A stretch of 64,000 nt of DNA, taken from the NCBI GenBank assembly GCA_905214625.1, contig CAJMMQ010000013.1, positions 1-64,000 on the forward strand, read 5' to 3'. Under the pieces are notes generated by a model, which was not told the DNA's origin, ran no database searches, and saw nothing but the letters and a program-made list of their open reading frames with translations. Each line of letters begins with the position of its first letter. Positions within the stretch are counted from its first letter, which is position 1. The position numbers were made by a program, and so were the translations under genes. Origin of the DNA: an uncultured bacterium. Its GTDB lineage: Bacteria > Bacteroidota > Bacteroidia > Bacteroidales > Bacteroidaceae. This document shows, piece by piece, positions 37,095-45,739 of this stretch.

Positions 37095-37568
37095 TTATCG
37101 TCTCTTGATTCCAAAACGTTTCTTTTCCTTTGTAGAGAGAATATCCGTGGTTTCAAGAATGTCAAAAACACCATTCATATCTTGCTCGTTCAGAAGACCA
37201 TAATACTCTCCAGAATACAATTTGCTCACAGGTATAGAGAATAACTCACCGCAATCAGCATAACTATCATATCTAAGAAACTCTGGATAATCAACAGCTT
37301 TGAGTAAATATTGGGCTGACAAATATTCCTGTGACCAGGTGGCCTGTAAATTCATGTTGGTATTTACCAACACAGAGCCGTAACATATATTATTCTTTCT
37401 GTCAACACCAATGATTATCAGTCGTTTGGGCTTTGATGTCCTATTCTTAAGCACCAATCCGTCATCAGTAGAAAGTATTGTCAAGATTAATGCGCCAGGT
37501 ACAATCTTCTCGTCAGTCACCGCACGCTCGTTGCGAAGATAACTGTCTTGTAGTTCCCTTAAATCCAT
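37095..37568 (-). CDS. Candidate toxin partner of the Panacea antitoxin
   Basis: This 157-residue protein is predicted to be beta-rich and cytoplasmic. The core (VPGALILTILSTDDG, RLIIIGVDRKNNICYGSVLVNTN, YLLKAVDYPEFLRYDSYADCGELFSIP) recalls the SH3-like barrel of PemK/MazF-type or related toxins, but I do not recognise a catalytic set and leave the family open. It is translated 9 bp after the Panacea-domain gene and both sit inside a bracketed cassette with one promoter and one terminator. Antitoxin-first order is usual for toxin-antitoxin operons. The toxin role is inferred from context. Confidence 0.6.
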   Translation of the reverse strand: MDLRELQDSYLRNERAVTDEKIVPGALILTILSTDDGLVLKNRTSKPKRLIIIGVDRKNNICYGSVLVNTNMNLQATWSQEYLSAQYLLKAVDYPEFLRYDSYADCGELFSIPVSKLYSGEYYGLLNEQDMNGVFDILETTDILSTKEKKRFGIKRR

Positions 37569-37577
37569 AAAACACCA

Positions 37578-38159
37578 CTAACATAGTTCAAGCGCACGCT
37601 TGTTGGTCTGACGCTCTCTGATAACATTCAACATTCCGACAGTAGCACCACCGGCTTTCGCCATGTCCCACATAGTGATTTTGGTATCCTCGCCTGTCTT
37701 CTCCGACTGTGCCTTTGCCTTGCTCCAAGCCTTGTCGTGGGACATGTCGCTCAAATCAAATGCTTTAACATCCTTACATCTTGCTATCCACTTGTCAAGT
37801 ATCTTTATGTTGGATCCGGACAACTCATCCAAGTCGCACGACTGGCGTGCTGTCACTATCTGATGGCCATCCACAATATTTACATTCAGTGCATCTGTAA
37901 ACGACTTCATTTCATCAGACTCAACAGCCACTTTGCCTTCCAAAGCCCGCAGAGCCTTGTATGTAAAGGCCGGCACTGGACCATGCTTTCTAGCAAGAAA
38001 CGAATCCTCCATAATCGGAGAACCATAGACCACCAAGTGTTCCTGTTGTGCAAAATACATCACCTTGAAGAGATGGATATAATCAACCCCATTCTTCATA
38101 TGCTCCAGCACATACAGCACGGTCGCCTTTATCTTGTCTATCTGTTCAATCGTCTTCAT
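37578..38159 (-). CDS. Panacea-domain antitoxin (DUF4065 family)
   Basis: This 193-residue protein contains the Panacea (formerly DUF4065/SocA-like) domain: KIKATVLYVLEH, the core HLFKVMYFAQQEHLVVYGSPIMEDSFLARKHGPVP (split here at residues 29-64), and a C-terminal helical tail (MWDMAKAGGATVGMLNVIRE). Kurata et al. (2022) showed that Panacea domains neutralise many unrelated toxins. I start at 38159 (MKTIEQIDKI); the longer frame would include its own promoter and the palindromic operator, so that extension is rejected. It leads a two-gene operon and probably represses it through the palindromes just upstream. Confidence 0.85.
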   Translation of the reverse strand: MKTIEQIDKIKATVLYVLEHMKNGVDYIHLFKVMYFAQQEHLVVYGSPIMEDSFLARKHGPVPAFTYKALRALEGKVAVESDEMKSFTDALNVNIVDGHQIVTARQSCDLDELSGSNIKILDKWIARCKDVKAFDLSDMSHDKAWSKAKAQSEKTGEDTKITMWDMAKAGGATVGMLNVIRERQTNKRALELC

Positions 38160-38182
38160 TTCTTTTGTTGTTAAGCACAACT

Positions 38183-38217
38183 TGCGAACACTCGCAGTCG
38201 TTCCGACTGCAAAGTTA
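38183..38217 (-). promoter_or_regulatory. Promoter and palindromic operator of the toxin-antitoxin cassette
   Basis: The -7 element TAACTTTG (38210-38217, minus strand) directly abuts a perfect palindrome GCAGTCG-TTC-CGACTGC (38194-38210). A second, overlapping inverted repeat TGCGA-ACAC-TCGCA lies at 38183-38196. Both cover the predicted transcript start, the usual place for an autorepressor. Confidence 0.65.
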
Positions 38218-38355
38218 GTGCTTTTCAGGAATTTTTCCGAGTAACGGTGTTGACAAAACATCATTTTTATGAAAGTTTATGTATTAAGGCTATAAATATC
38301 TTCGAACTTAAAAATAAAAATCAAATCAATTCTCTTTGTTTTATAACAACAAAAA

Positions 38356-38482
38356 TCCCAAATATTTCTTACCTTTGTCTCCCAAAGACAATATTTGCGG
38401 AAAGATGTATGGCGTTCACGACACGTTTTTTGACGAGGTAAGGCATGAGGGATATGAAACCGTGATGCCATGCGATGAGGTT
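38356..38482 (+). repeat. Right direct repeat: native araC promoter and 5' end
   Basis: This is the partner of 36895-37021. It contains the -7 element TACCTTTG (38370-38377), the leader and codons 1-26 of the intact AraC gene. Because the gene continues here, this is the functional copy. Confidence 0.9.
38370..38377 (+). promoter_or_regulatory. -7 promoter element of the AraC regulator
   Basis: TACCTTTG matches TAnnTTTG and lies 27 bp upstream of the ATG at 38405. An identical element is in the left repeat at 36909-36916. No -33 box is evident in either copy. Confidence 0.6.
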
Positions 38483-39292
38483 GCGGTGTTCAGCACTAAA
38501 GACGGCATGGGCACGGGATATAAGGTTGCGCCCATGCTCAGCGACTCGTTCAGCATAATGCTGGTGAAGAGCGGAACGGTAAAGCTCTCGGTAAACTACA
38601 GCACGGAGACACTAAAGAAGAACTCTATGGCTTTTCTGACGCCAAACATGGTGGTGTCGCTGAGCGATGCCGACGAAGACTTCATGATGGAAGGCGTAAG
38701 CTTTATGCCGGCATACTTTGACGACCTGTCGGCCTATGCGCCCGTGTATAACCAGATGATTTCGTTTGCCAACGAGAACGCGCTGCCGATAAGGAGTCTG
38801 AACGAAAGCGAAATGGAATGTATGCAGACGATGCTGGGGCTTTATTCTGACATCAACACGGAGCAGCTGCACTACAACGGCCTGATGCTGCATCTGTCAA
38901 ACCTGCTGCTGTTGCGCTTTGCCGAGATACTGCGTACTGCCTGCATGACCGACACGGGCAAAGTGTCACATTCCGTTGAAATATACAGGGCATTCAGAAA
39001 GCTGCTTATAAGCAATTATCTTAAAGAACACTATATATTTTTTTATGCTTCAGAGCTGAATATATCGCCAACTTATCTCTCACGCATTGTGCGCAAGATT
39101 TCGGGACGTTCGGTGAACGAACATATAGCGCACATGCTGATAACCGAAGCCCGACGGCTGCTCGACTGCACCGACATGCCCGTGAAACAGATTGCCGACA
39201 AACTGGGCTTTGCAGACCAGGCTTCATTCGGCAAATTCTTCAGAACACAATTCGGCGTTGCGCCAACGGCATACAGGAAAAGTGAAGAGTGA
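38405..39292 (+). CDS. AraC family transcriptional regulator
   Basis: This 295-residue regulator has an N-terminal cupin-like sensory domain and a C-terminal double helix-turn-helix (about 195-290). Visible motifs are YASELNISPTYLSRIVRKISGRSVNEHI and MPVKQIADKLGFADQASFGKFFRTQFGVAPTAYRK, here given in part as LGFADQASFGKFFR. Start 38405 (MYGVHDTFFDE) is chosen because the promoter element is only 27 bp upstream and the longer frame would include it. The last residues (KSEE) and stop codon are encoded by a GTGAAGAGTGA tandem repeat that has run into the gene end. It probably controls the efflux operon that follows in the same direction. Confidence 0.9.
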   Translation: MYGVHDTFFDEVRHEGYETVMPCDEVAVFSTKDGMGTGYKVAPMLSDSFSIMLVKSGTVKLSVNYSTETLKKNSMAFLTPNMVVSLSDADEDFMMEGVSFMPAYFDDLSAYAPVYNQMISFANENALPIRSLNESEMECMQTMLGLYSDINTEQLHYNGLMLHLSNLLLLRFAEILRTACMTDTGKVSHSVEIYRAFRKLLISNYLKEHYIFFYASELNISPTYLSRIVRKISGRSVNEHIAHMLITEARRLLDCTDMPVKQIADKLGFADQASFGKFFRTQFGVAPTAYRKSEE

Positions 39293-39345
39293 AGAATGAA
39301 GAGTGAAGAGCGAAAAGTGAAAAGTGAAAAGTGAAAAACGAAGAA
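39277..39345. repeat. AGTGAAGAGTGAA tandem array
   Basis: Short, imperfect tandem units of GTGAAGA/GTGAAAA type, the same module that forms the inverted repeats at 782-1099 and 4045-4150. The array begins inside the last codons of the AraC gene. Confidence 0.8.
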
Positions 39346-39493
39346 TAAATTATGCCTCACAAACAGTGGCGTTTGTCTTTTTGTATGCTAATGACACATA
39401 AACTGACGAAATAATTGCCAAAACATCGCCAGATGTTTCGTATATGACGAATTTAGGGCTGAAATAGAATAGTCTTAATCAAAGTTAAATCCG

Positions 39494-39501
39494 TAATTTT
39501 G
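39494..39501 (+). promoter_or_regulatory. -7 promoter element of the efflux operon
   Basis: TAATTTTG, a TAnnTTTG match, 23 bp upstream of the ATG at 39525. The absence of a clear -33 TTG would fit a promoter that needs an activator such as the adjacent AraC protein. Confidence 0.55.
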
Positions 39502-39524
39502 CACACCAAAAAGTGACATATAGT

Positions 39525-40841
39525 ATGAAATTACGGAGATTAGCCGTGTTATGGTTACTTGCAGGAGGCTGTTTTATGCTTTGCCGGATGTCCGCTCAGA
39601 AACCGTTGAGGATGACAATTGACGAATTGTTTAGAAGAGTGGAACTATCGAATGTAGAAGTTAAAGCGGCACAAAAGGATGTGAACATTTCCAGACAACT
39701 AGAAAAGAACGCAAGGGCAAAGCGACTGCCCGACATCGGTCTGGAAGCAGGAGTAAATTATCTGGGGGATGCAACAATTCTGGAACGTGACTTTTCGAAC
39801 CCTACACGTTCGGCAATGCCCCATCTGGGCAACTTGCTTTCTCTTTCGCTCTATCAGCCTCTATACTCCGGAGGTGAGATAACGGCAGGAATACAGAAGA
39901 CGAGATATCAGACACAGATGGCATCTACCGACCTGAAGATTGTTACGGATAACATTAAAATGGAGGTGCTCGACTGCTATCTCTGTCTTCTGAAAAACCG
40001 CAACCTGCTGAGTGTGTACGACGAGAACATCAAGCTGACAAAACAACTGATTGAGGAGATGAAGGTGCGCTCTGAACAGGGGCTGGCACTGGCAAACGAC
40101 GTTACGCGCTACGAACTGACCCTGTCGAATCTTACTTACGACAGAAGCACCGTGGCCAACGCCGTGGAGCATCTTAACTACAGTCTGCTGGTGTATCTCG
40201 GACTTGACGAAGGCACGATGATAGAGCCATGGCTCGGCACGGACGAGATGAATCTGCCCGACCTTGGAGCAAGCCACTGGAGACAGGAGGCCGAGATGTC
40301 GCCCAAGCTGAAACGGCTCGACCTGGCCTACTCGCAGGCTAAGACTGAAGAGAAGATTGTGCGCAGCCGCATGCTGCCCATGATAGGACTGACGGCAGGC
40401 AACAGTCTCGAAGGCCCGATAACCAACTGCGCTCCCGTGAAGAACAACAACATAAACACATGGTGGGTGGGCGTGAAGCTGTCGATGAACCTGTCGGCCT
40501 TCTATAAAGACAACACCTCGCTCAACGCCGCAAGGATGCAGACGGCAAAGCTGGTGGACAACCGCCAGGCAGAAAAGGAAACGATAGACCGAAAGGTGGA
40601 CCAGATGTACAAATACTACACCGAGGCATGCCGTCAGGTGGAGACGCAGAAAAAGAACGTGGAACTGGCCAACGAGAACTACAGGATTGTGGAGCAGCGC
40701 TATTCGGCCGACCTGTCGCTGCTGACTGACATGCTCGACGCATCGACGTCAAAGCTCGACGCCGAGGTAAGACTGGTTAACGCACGCGTGAATGTGGTGT
40801 ACTATTATTATCAACTAAAATATATTTCAGGAAACTTTTAA
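39525..40841 (+). CDS. TolC family outer membrane efflux protein
   Basis: This 438-residue protein with an N-terminal signal peptide (about 1-25) has the two repeated outer membrane efflux domains: MTIDELFRRVELSNVEVKAAQKDV, LSLSLYQPLYSGGEIT, and a late YRIVEQRYSADLSLLTDMLDASTSKLDAEVRLVNARVNV (last part given at about 395-430). The long heptad-like helices form the periplasmic tunnel of the trimer. The ATG at 39525 is preferred over a GTG 12 bp earlier because family signal peptides start MKLRR-like. It is the first gene of a tripartite exporter; a 2-bp gap separates it from the adaptor gene. Confidence 0.92.
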   Translation: MKLRRLAVLWLLAGGCFMLCRMSAQKPLRMTIDELFRRVELSNVEVKAAQKDVNISRQLEKNARAKRLPDIGLEAGVNYLGDATILERDFSNPTRSAMPHLGNLLSLSLYQPLYSGGEITAGIQKTRYQTQMASTDLKIVTDNIKMEVLDCYLCLLKNRNLLSVYDENIKLTKQLIEEMKVRSEQGLALANDVTRYELTLSNLTYDRSTVANAVEHLNYSLLVYLGLDEGTMIEPWLGTDEMNLPDLGASHWRQEAEMSPKLKRLDLAYSQAKTEEKIVRSRMLPMIGLTAGNSLEGPITNCAPVKNNNINTWWVGVKLSMNLSAFYKDNTSLNAARMQTAKLVDNRQAEKETIDRKVDQMYKYYTEACRQVETQKKNVELANENYRIVEQRYSADLSLLTDMLDASTSKLDAEVRLVNARVNVVYYYYQLKYISGNF

Positions 40842-40843
40842 AC

Positions 40844-41878
40844 ATGAACCGCAAGACAAGACGAATGATCCAGAACATCGTGGTTCTGGCTGTGCTGGCA
40901 ATAGGTATATGGTGGATATGTGTACAGTTTATAAAATTCAACGTTTCAACCTTCACTGACAACGCTCAGGTGCGCCGACACATCGTGCCGGTGAACGCAC
41001 GCGTGCAGGGCTACATCAAGAAGGTGTGCGTTGAGGAATATTCCTTCGTGCATAAAGGCGACACGCTGGTGATACTCGAAGACAGAGAATACAGGCTGAA
41101 ACTGGCAGAGGCCGAAGCCGAACTGCAGAACGCCGTGTCGGGCAAGACGGTGATGAGCTCGGCGATAAGCACCACGGAAAGCAACATAGGCGTGAACGAG
41201 GCGTCGATACTGGGCACAAAGGCCGAACTGGAGAACGCCGAACGCGACCTGCAACGCTACTCGGTGCTGCTGAAAAACAAGGCCGTTACGCAGAAACAGT
41301 ATGACGACGTTAAGACAAAATATGAAAGCACAAAGGCCGAATATGACATGCTGTGCAGGCAGAAGCGCTCAACGTCGCTGACCAAGAACGAACAGACAAA
41401 GAAGCTGGGACAGCAGGACGCAAGCATAAAACTGGCCAAGGCGCGCAAGGACTATGCCGCACTGGACGTGTCGTACACCGTGATAACGGCACCTGCAGAC
41501 GGATATACATCGAAGATAACGCTGCAGGAGGGACAGCTCGTGCAGCCCGGACAGACGCTGATGTCGGTGGTTGACGAAAACGATGTGTGGGTTGTGGCCA
41601 ACTATAAGGAGACACAGACGGCAAAGATGAAGCCAGGCGACCGCGTGAGGATAACCGTAGACGCCATACCGGGCATTGAATATGTGGGCGTGATAGAGGC
41701 CATGTCGAACGCCACAGGGGCACAATATTCCATAGTGCCGCAGGACAACGCCACGGGCAACTTTGTGAAAGTGGAACAGAGGCTGCCGGTGAAGATACGC
41801 TTCACGAAGGAGAACAGCAAAGAGAACATAAGGCGGCTGCGTGCAGGCCTGAACGTTGAATGTGAAATGATCGACTGA
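40844..41878 (+). CDS. HlyD/EmrA family periplasmic adaptor
   Basis: This 344-residue membrane fusion protein has one N-terminal transmembrane helix (about 10-30, IVVLAVLAIGIWWICVQFI), a barrel-sandwich hybrid (VPVNARVQGYIKKVCVEEYS ... KGDTLVIL), a long coiled-coil hairpin (about 85-195), the second lipoyl half (VITAPADGYTSKITLQEGQLV) and a beta-barrel domain (VWVVANYKETQTAKMKPGDRV). It should link the MFS pump to the TolC-like tunnel. Gaps of 2 bp on each side show tight co-translation. Confidence 0.94.
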   Translation: MNRKTRRMIQNIVVLAVLAIGIWWICVQFIKFNVSTFTDNAQVRRHIVPVNARVQGYIKKVCVEEYSFVHKGDTLVILEDREYRLKLAEAEAELQNAVSGKTVMSSAISTTESNIGVNEASILGTKAELENAERDLQRYSVLLKNKAVTQKQYDDVKTKYESTKAEYDMLCRQKRSTSLTKNEQTKKLGQQDASIKLAKARKDYAALDVSYTVITAPADGYTSKITLQEGQLVQPGQTLMSVVDENDVWVVANYKETQTAKMKPGDRVRITVDAIPGIEYVGVIEAMSNATGAQYSIVPQDNATGNFVKVEQRLPVKIRFTKENSKENIRRLRAGLNVECEMID

Positions 41879-41880
41879 TA

Positions 41881-43578
41881 ATGGCCAAGCTATATCATAC
41901 GACAAACACCGTGATACGCACGCGGCAGCTCCTGATGTATAAAGACTGGGTGCCGCCACGGCTGCGCTTTTGGCTGTATATGGCGTTCGGCTTTCTGTAT
42001 CAGTATGTGGGAAGCATCAACACGTCGTACTCAAACCAAATTGTAAGCGAGATAGCGCTGCTCAACGAGGACATACAGATGGCAGGCTACTGCACCCTGG
42101 GCGGCATAACGGTGTGCTTCCCGGTGATGTACAGGCTGAAATTCTATATGTACACGCGGCAGCTGTTTTTCGTTTCTGCCATCGGAATAATAATATGCAA
42201 CGCGCTTACCATGTCGGTAACCGAGCCGTGGATGATATGGGGACTGGCCTTCATTGCGGGCTTCTGCAAGATGCTGGGCATGTTTGGCTGCACGAGCGTG
42301 TTCCGTCTATGCGTAACGCCGTCGCGCAACTATGCCGTGTTCTTCCCTGTTGTCTACATCATGGTGTGCGGCGGAACATATCTTTCTGGCATAACGACGG
42401 CATATCTTACATACTACGGCAACTGGCGACTGATGAACCTGTTTGTCATAGCGCTGATGATGATTCATTGCGGCATAGTATATTTCATGATGAAACCCGA
42501 CCATCGTCCGGGTCCGTTCCTGTCGCTAAAGGGTGTCGACTTCGTAGGTCTGTTCCTCTGGAGCGCGTTTCTGATATCAGGCATGTGGCTGTTCACCTAC
42601 GGCGAGCATTACGACTGGTGGACGAGCAGCACTATATGGCAGGCCACGGGCATAACGCTGGCGTTTTTTGCCGCAGCCCTGTGCCGGTCGAAGTTTCACG
42701 AGAAGCCGTATCTGCCGCTATCTATATTCAAGTTCAGGTCAGTGCAGCACCTCATGCTGCTTCTGCTCGGCGTTGGCATTCTTCAGGCTGCGCCCAAGCT
42801 GTTGCAGTCGATATATCTGTCATCTGTGCTGAAATACGACTCGCTCAACACGATATCGCTCAACTGGCCCATACTCTACGGCGTGATGGTAGGCTCGCTG
42901 CTGGCCTTTGCCACATTCGTAAAGTGGCACTGGGGATTCAAGAAATACTTTATTGTGGCGCTTATGCTGCTCACCTTTTACGAAGTGTCGATGTATTTTC
43001 TCATCGACGGCGACACCAACAGAGAGGCATTCTTCATCCCGCTGTTTGCCTTTGGCGTGTCTGAGGTGATGATAGGCTCGGCGTCTAACGTATATCTGTC
43101 GCAGTCGCTCCCCTTCTCTCACTTTTTCTTCGGCCTCAACTCCATAGGATACATACGCTGTGGCATAGGAACGGCCTTAGGTTCGGCCACGGTGCAGCGC
43201 CTATACAACTGGTCGATATCAAAGAACAGCCTCAACGCGTCCGACAACATGGACGGCACGGTGATGCCGTTCGACCTGCCGTCGTGGAGCGACACGATGG
43301 CTGTGATATCCAAGCAGGCCGTGATGATATCCATAAAAGAGTGCTACGGCTACATGACGGCCATAGGCATACTGATGATGATGCTCATCATTATTCACCA
43401 CTACCGTCTGCCCGTAATCCGCCTGCTGCCCAGAATGGCAGCCATACGCCAATGGATGAACACAGAGAAGACCAACGACCCGAAAGGCTCCGTTATTCCG
43501 AACAAAGCGGAAGAGGACGACAAAGATGAAGAAGATGACGCTGACTGTCTGGAATATAAAAAAGAAAAAGAGAACTGA
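41881..43578 (+). CDS. MFS multidrug efflux transporter, DHA2/EmrB-like
   Basis: This 565-residue integral membrane protein has about 14 hydrophobic segments, as in the drug:H+ antiporter-2 group. Local motifs include YSNQIVSEIALLNEDIQMAG near the first helices and a charged cytoplasmic tail (EDDKDEEDDADCLEYKKEKE). With the TolC-like and EmrA-like proteins it forms a complete export system across both membranes, probably for bile acids, detergents or fatty acids; the substrate cannot be read. A perfect 24-bp hairpin follows the gene. Confidence 0.92.
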   Translation: MAKLYHTTNTVIRTRQLLMYKDWVPPRLRFWLYMAFGFLYQYVGSINTSYSNQIVSEIALLNEDIQMAGYCTLGGITVCFPVMYRLKFYMYTRQLFFVSAIGIIICNALTMSVTEPWMIWGLAFIAGFCKMLGMFGCTSVFRLCVTPSRNYAVFFPVVYIMVCGGTYLSGITTAYLTYYGNWRLMNLFVIALMMIHCGIVYFMMKPDHRPGPFLSLKGVDFVGLFLWSAFLISGMWLFTYGEHYDWWTSSTIWQATGITLAFFAAALCRSKFHEKPYLPLSIFKFRSVQHLMLLLLGVGILQAAPKLLQSIYLSSVLKYDSLNTISLNWPILYGVMVGSLLAFATFVKWHWGFKKYFIVALMLLTFYEVSMYFLIDGDTNREAFFIPLFAFGVSEVMIGSASNVYLSQSLPFSHFFFGLNSIGYIRCGIGTALGSATVQRLYNWSISKNSLNASDNMDGTVMPFDLPSWSDTMAVISKQAVMISIKECYGYMTAIGILMMMLIIIHHYRLPVIRLLPRMAAIRQWMNTEKTNDPKGSVIPNKAEEDDKDEEDDADCLEYKKEKEN

Positions 43579-43665
43579 CGGAATACAAACACCCCAAAAA
43601 ACTTCACCTTTAGCCTGCTCCTCAGAATGAAGAGCAAATAGAAGGCTAAAGCACTAAGACGGCAT

Positions 43666-43739
43666 AAAAGTTGTAAAATTTTGAACAGTTAAGTATGTTT
43701 TATATATATTACTGTTCAAAATTTTACAACTTTTCTTTT
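43666..43739 (+). terminator. Perfect 24-bp AT-rich hairpin after the efflux operon
   Basis: Arms 43666-43689 and 43711-43734 are perfect reverse complements (AAAAGTTGTAAAATTTTGAA...) with a 21-nt loop, followed by CTTTTTCTC. The position fits a terminator, although the stem is AT-rich and unusually long. Confidence 0.65.
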
Positions 43740-43791
43740 TCTCACCTTTACATAAGCCTCAGGCACCAACCTCACATATAACATGGTTTGC

Positions 43792-43822
43792 TTGCATTTC
43801 TCACGTTTTATCCGTAAATTTG
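43792..43822 (+). promoter_or_regulatory. Promoter of the DUF2130 gene
   Basis: TTG (43792-43794) and TAAATTTG (43815-43822) are 20 bp apart, a full match to the Bacteroidota pattern. The ATG lies 25 bp downstream of the -7 element. Confidence 0.75.
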
Positions 43823-43847
43823 TGCGTAAATATAAAAACTCGATGAT

Positions 43848-45260
43848 ATGAAAGAAATAAGATGTCCTAAATGTCAGAGCGTGTTTCAGGTAGACGAGGC
43901 CGACTATGCTTCTATCGTCAGTCAGGTTAAGAACGCCGAGTTTAACGACGAACTCAACCGCAGACTTGAAGAGGTGAGGAAACAATATGCGGCAGAACTG
44001 AAGGCCGACGTGATGAAGTCGGAACAGACGTTCGGGCAGAGGCTGTCGGCAAAGGACCTTGAAATAGGAGAAAAGAATACTGAGATAGAACGGCTGAAAG
44101 CGCAGATAGACAACATGGCGCAGGCTAAGGCGCTCGAACTGGCCGGGGAGATGAACAAAAAGAATCAGGAGATATCTGAACTGAAAGCCAAGATTGAGAG
44201 CATGGTACAGACCAATGCGCTCGAACTTGCCGGTGAGTTGGCAAAGAAGGACAAGGAGATATCTGAACTGAAATCCACCATTTCGCAGAGTAAGGATGCC
44301 TGTCAGATAGCCGTGCTTGAGGAACAACGCAAGGCGCAGGACGCACTGAAGGAGAAAGACAACAGGATTGTTGAGCTTACGGGCATGGTGAGCCTGCAGA
44401 AAAACGAGGCCGCATTGCGTGAGAACAGCATAAAGGAGACTTACGAAATGCAGCTGAAACAGAAGCAGGAAGAGGTTGACTACTACAAAGACATGAAGAC
44501 TAGGATGTCGACAAAGATGGTCGGCGAGACGCTCGAAATACACTGCAGCACAGAGTTCAACCGCATGCGCCCACTATTCCCCAACGCCTACTTTGAGAAA
44601 GACAACGACGCATCGGGCGGCAGCAAGGGCGACTTCATATTCCGCGACTATGAAGACGGCTTTGAATATATCTCCATTATGTTTGAGATGAAGAACGAGA
44701 TGGACCAGACTGCGACGAAGCACAAGAACGAGGACTTCCTGAAGAAGCTCGACGAGGACCGCAGAGCCAAGAAATGCGAGTTTGCCGTACTTGTGTCGCT
44801 GCTCGAACCTGAAAGTGAGCTGTACAACACGGGCATCGTTGACATGTCGCACCGCTATCCTAAGATGTATGTCATCCGTCCGCAGTTCTTCCTCCCGTTG
44901 ATAACGCTGCTTGTGCAGACCTCAAAAAAAAGCATAGAGTATCAGCGCCAACTGGCCATTGCGCGCAGCCAGTCGGTAGACGTAACCAACTTTGAGAGCC
45001 GCCTCAACGACTTCAAGGAGAAGTTTGCCAACAACTACCGCCTTGCGAGCGAAAAGTTCAAGACGGCAATCGACGAGATAGACAAGTCGATAACTCACCT
45101 GCAAAAGATAAAAGAGGCCCTTGTAGGCTCCGAGCGCAACCTCCGCCTGGCCAACGACAAGGCAGACGGACTGACGATAAAGAAACTTACATACAACAAC
45201 CCGACTATGAAAGAGAAATTTAAGGAAGCACGGGCTGTTGAGGAGGATGAGGACGAATAA
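43848..45260 (+). CDS. DUF2130 domain protein with long coiled coil
   Basis: This 470-residue cytoplasmic protein begins [21 protein letters not shown], a two-cysteine knuckle, then has a charged coiled coil from about 25 to 205 with repeated units ([30 protein letters not shown]). The C-terminal DUF2130 domain (about 215-420) has [44 protein letters not shown] and [15 protein letters not shown]. The GDFIFRD...EMKNE pattern recalls a PD-(D/E)XK nuclease core, so a DNA-related role is possible, but the family is uncharacterised as far as I know. It is monocistronic with its own promoter. Confidence 0.88.
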   Translation: MKEIRCPKCQSVFQVDEADYASIVSQVKNAEFNDELNRRLEEVRKQYAAELKADVMKSEQTFGQRLSAKDLEIGEKNTEIERLKAQIDNMAQAKALELAGEMNKKNQEISELKAKIESMVQTNALELAGELAKKDKEISELKSTISQSKDACQIAVLEEQRKAQDALKEKDNRIVELTGMVSLQKNEAALRENSIKETYEMQLKQKQEEVDYYKDMKTRMSTKMVGETLEIHCSTEFNRMRPLFPNAYFEKDNDASGGSKGDFIFRDYEDGFEYISIMFEMKNEMDQTATKHKNEDFLKKLDEDRRAKKCEFAVLVSLLEPESELYNTGIVDMSHRYPKMYVIRPQFFLPLITLLVQTSKKSIEYQRQLAIARSQSVDVTNFESRLNDFKEKFANNYRLASEKFKTAIDEIDKSITHLQKIKEALVGSERNLRLANDKADGLTIKKLTYNNPTMKEKFKEARAVEEDEDE

Positions 45261-45739
45261 ATTAGCGGCACGTTCTGCTAATTCGATGATGCTTGATTTA
45301 ACTTTTTACCGCCATGCCGCTCCGGCATAGTTAGCAGAGCTAGCCCTATTGATTACGCAAAAAATACAAATGTGGTGTACTAAACAAATTGTCAATTCTC
45401 TCCAATAAAAGAAAATATGTCAAGTACACCGCTATTGACTAAAATTAGTGGTCCGGTAACGAATAAAAACCGGGCCACTTTCGGTTAAAAAGTGGCCCAC
45501 TTACGATGCGTAAACGATAGGTTAATGATTTAAAAGCTAAACATCATTATTTGCTTACACATTTGCTTGCAAAAACATTTTTCCTGCTTACCTTTTAACC
45601 ATAAACACTTTTTTTCCTTTCAATTTTCAGCACTTAAAATCTGATATGCCAAAGACAGTGCAGGCATTATACGCCTAAAGCAGCAAAACAGACATATAAC
45701 ATTTTACATTTTTATCAAAGCTACGACAATCAACCTTCC
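45261..45739. other. Gene-free spacer with composite palindrome copy B
   Basis: Convergent spacer of about 480 bp between the DUF2130 and DUF418 genes. Apart from the composite palindrome (45473-45513) and a weak hairpin at its left end (ATTAGC...GCTAAT), I see nothing. Confidence 0.6.
45473..45513. repeat. Composite palindrome, copy B
   Basis: GGCCACTTT-CGGTTA-AAAAGTGGCC forms a hairpin (45473-45497) followed by TTACG-ATG-CGTAA (45501-45513). This is the same order of parts as copy A at 25211-25251. Confidence 0.75.

Noticed and set aside
41970..43064. 364-codon frame overlapping the MFS efflux gene in another phase
   Set aside because: The MFS frame has clear membrane helices and motif order; the alternative is a low-quality shadow rich in Arg and His.
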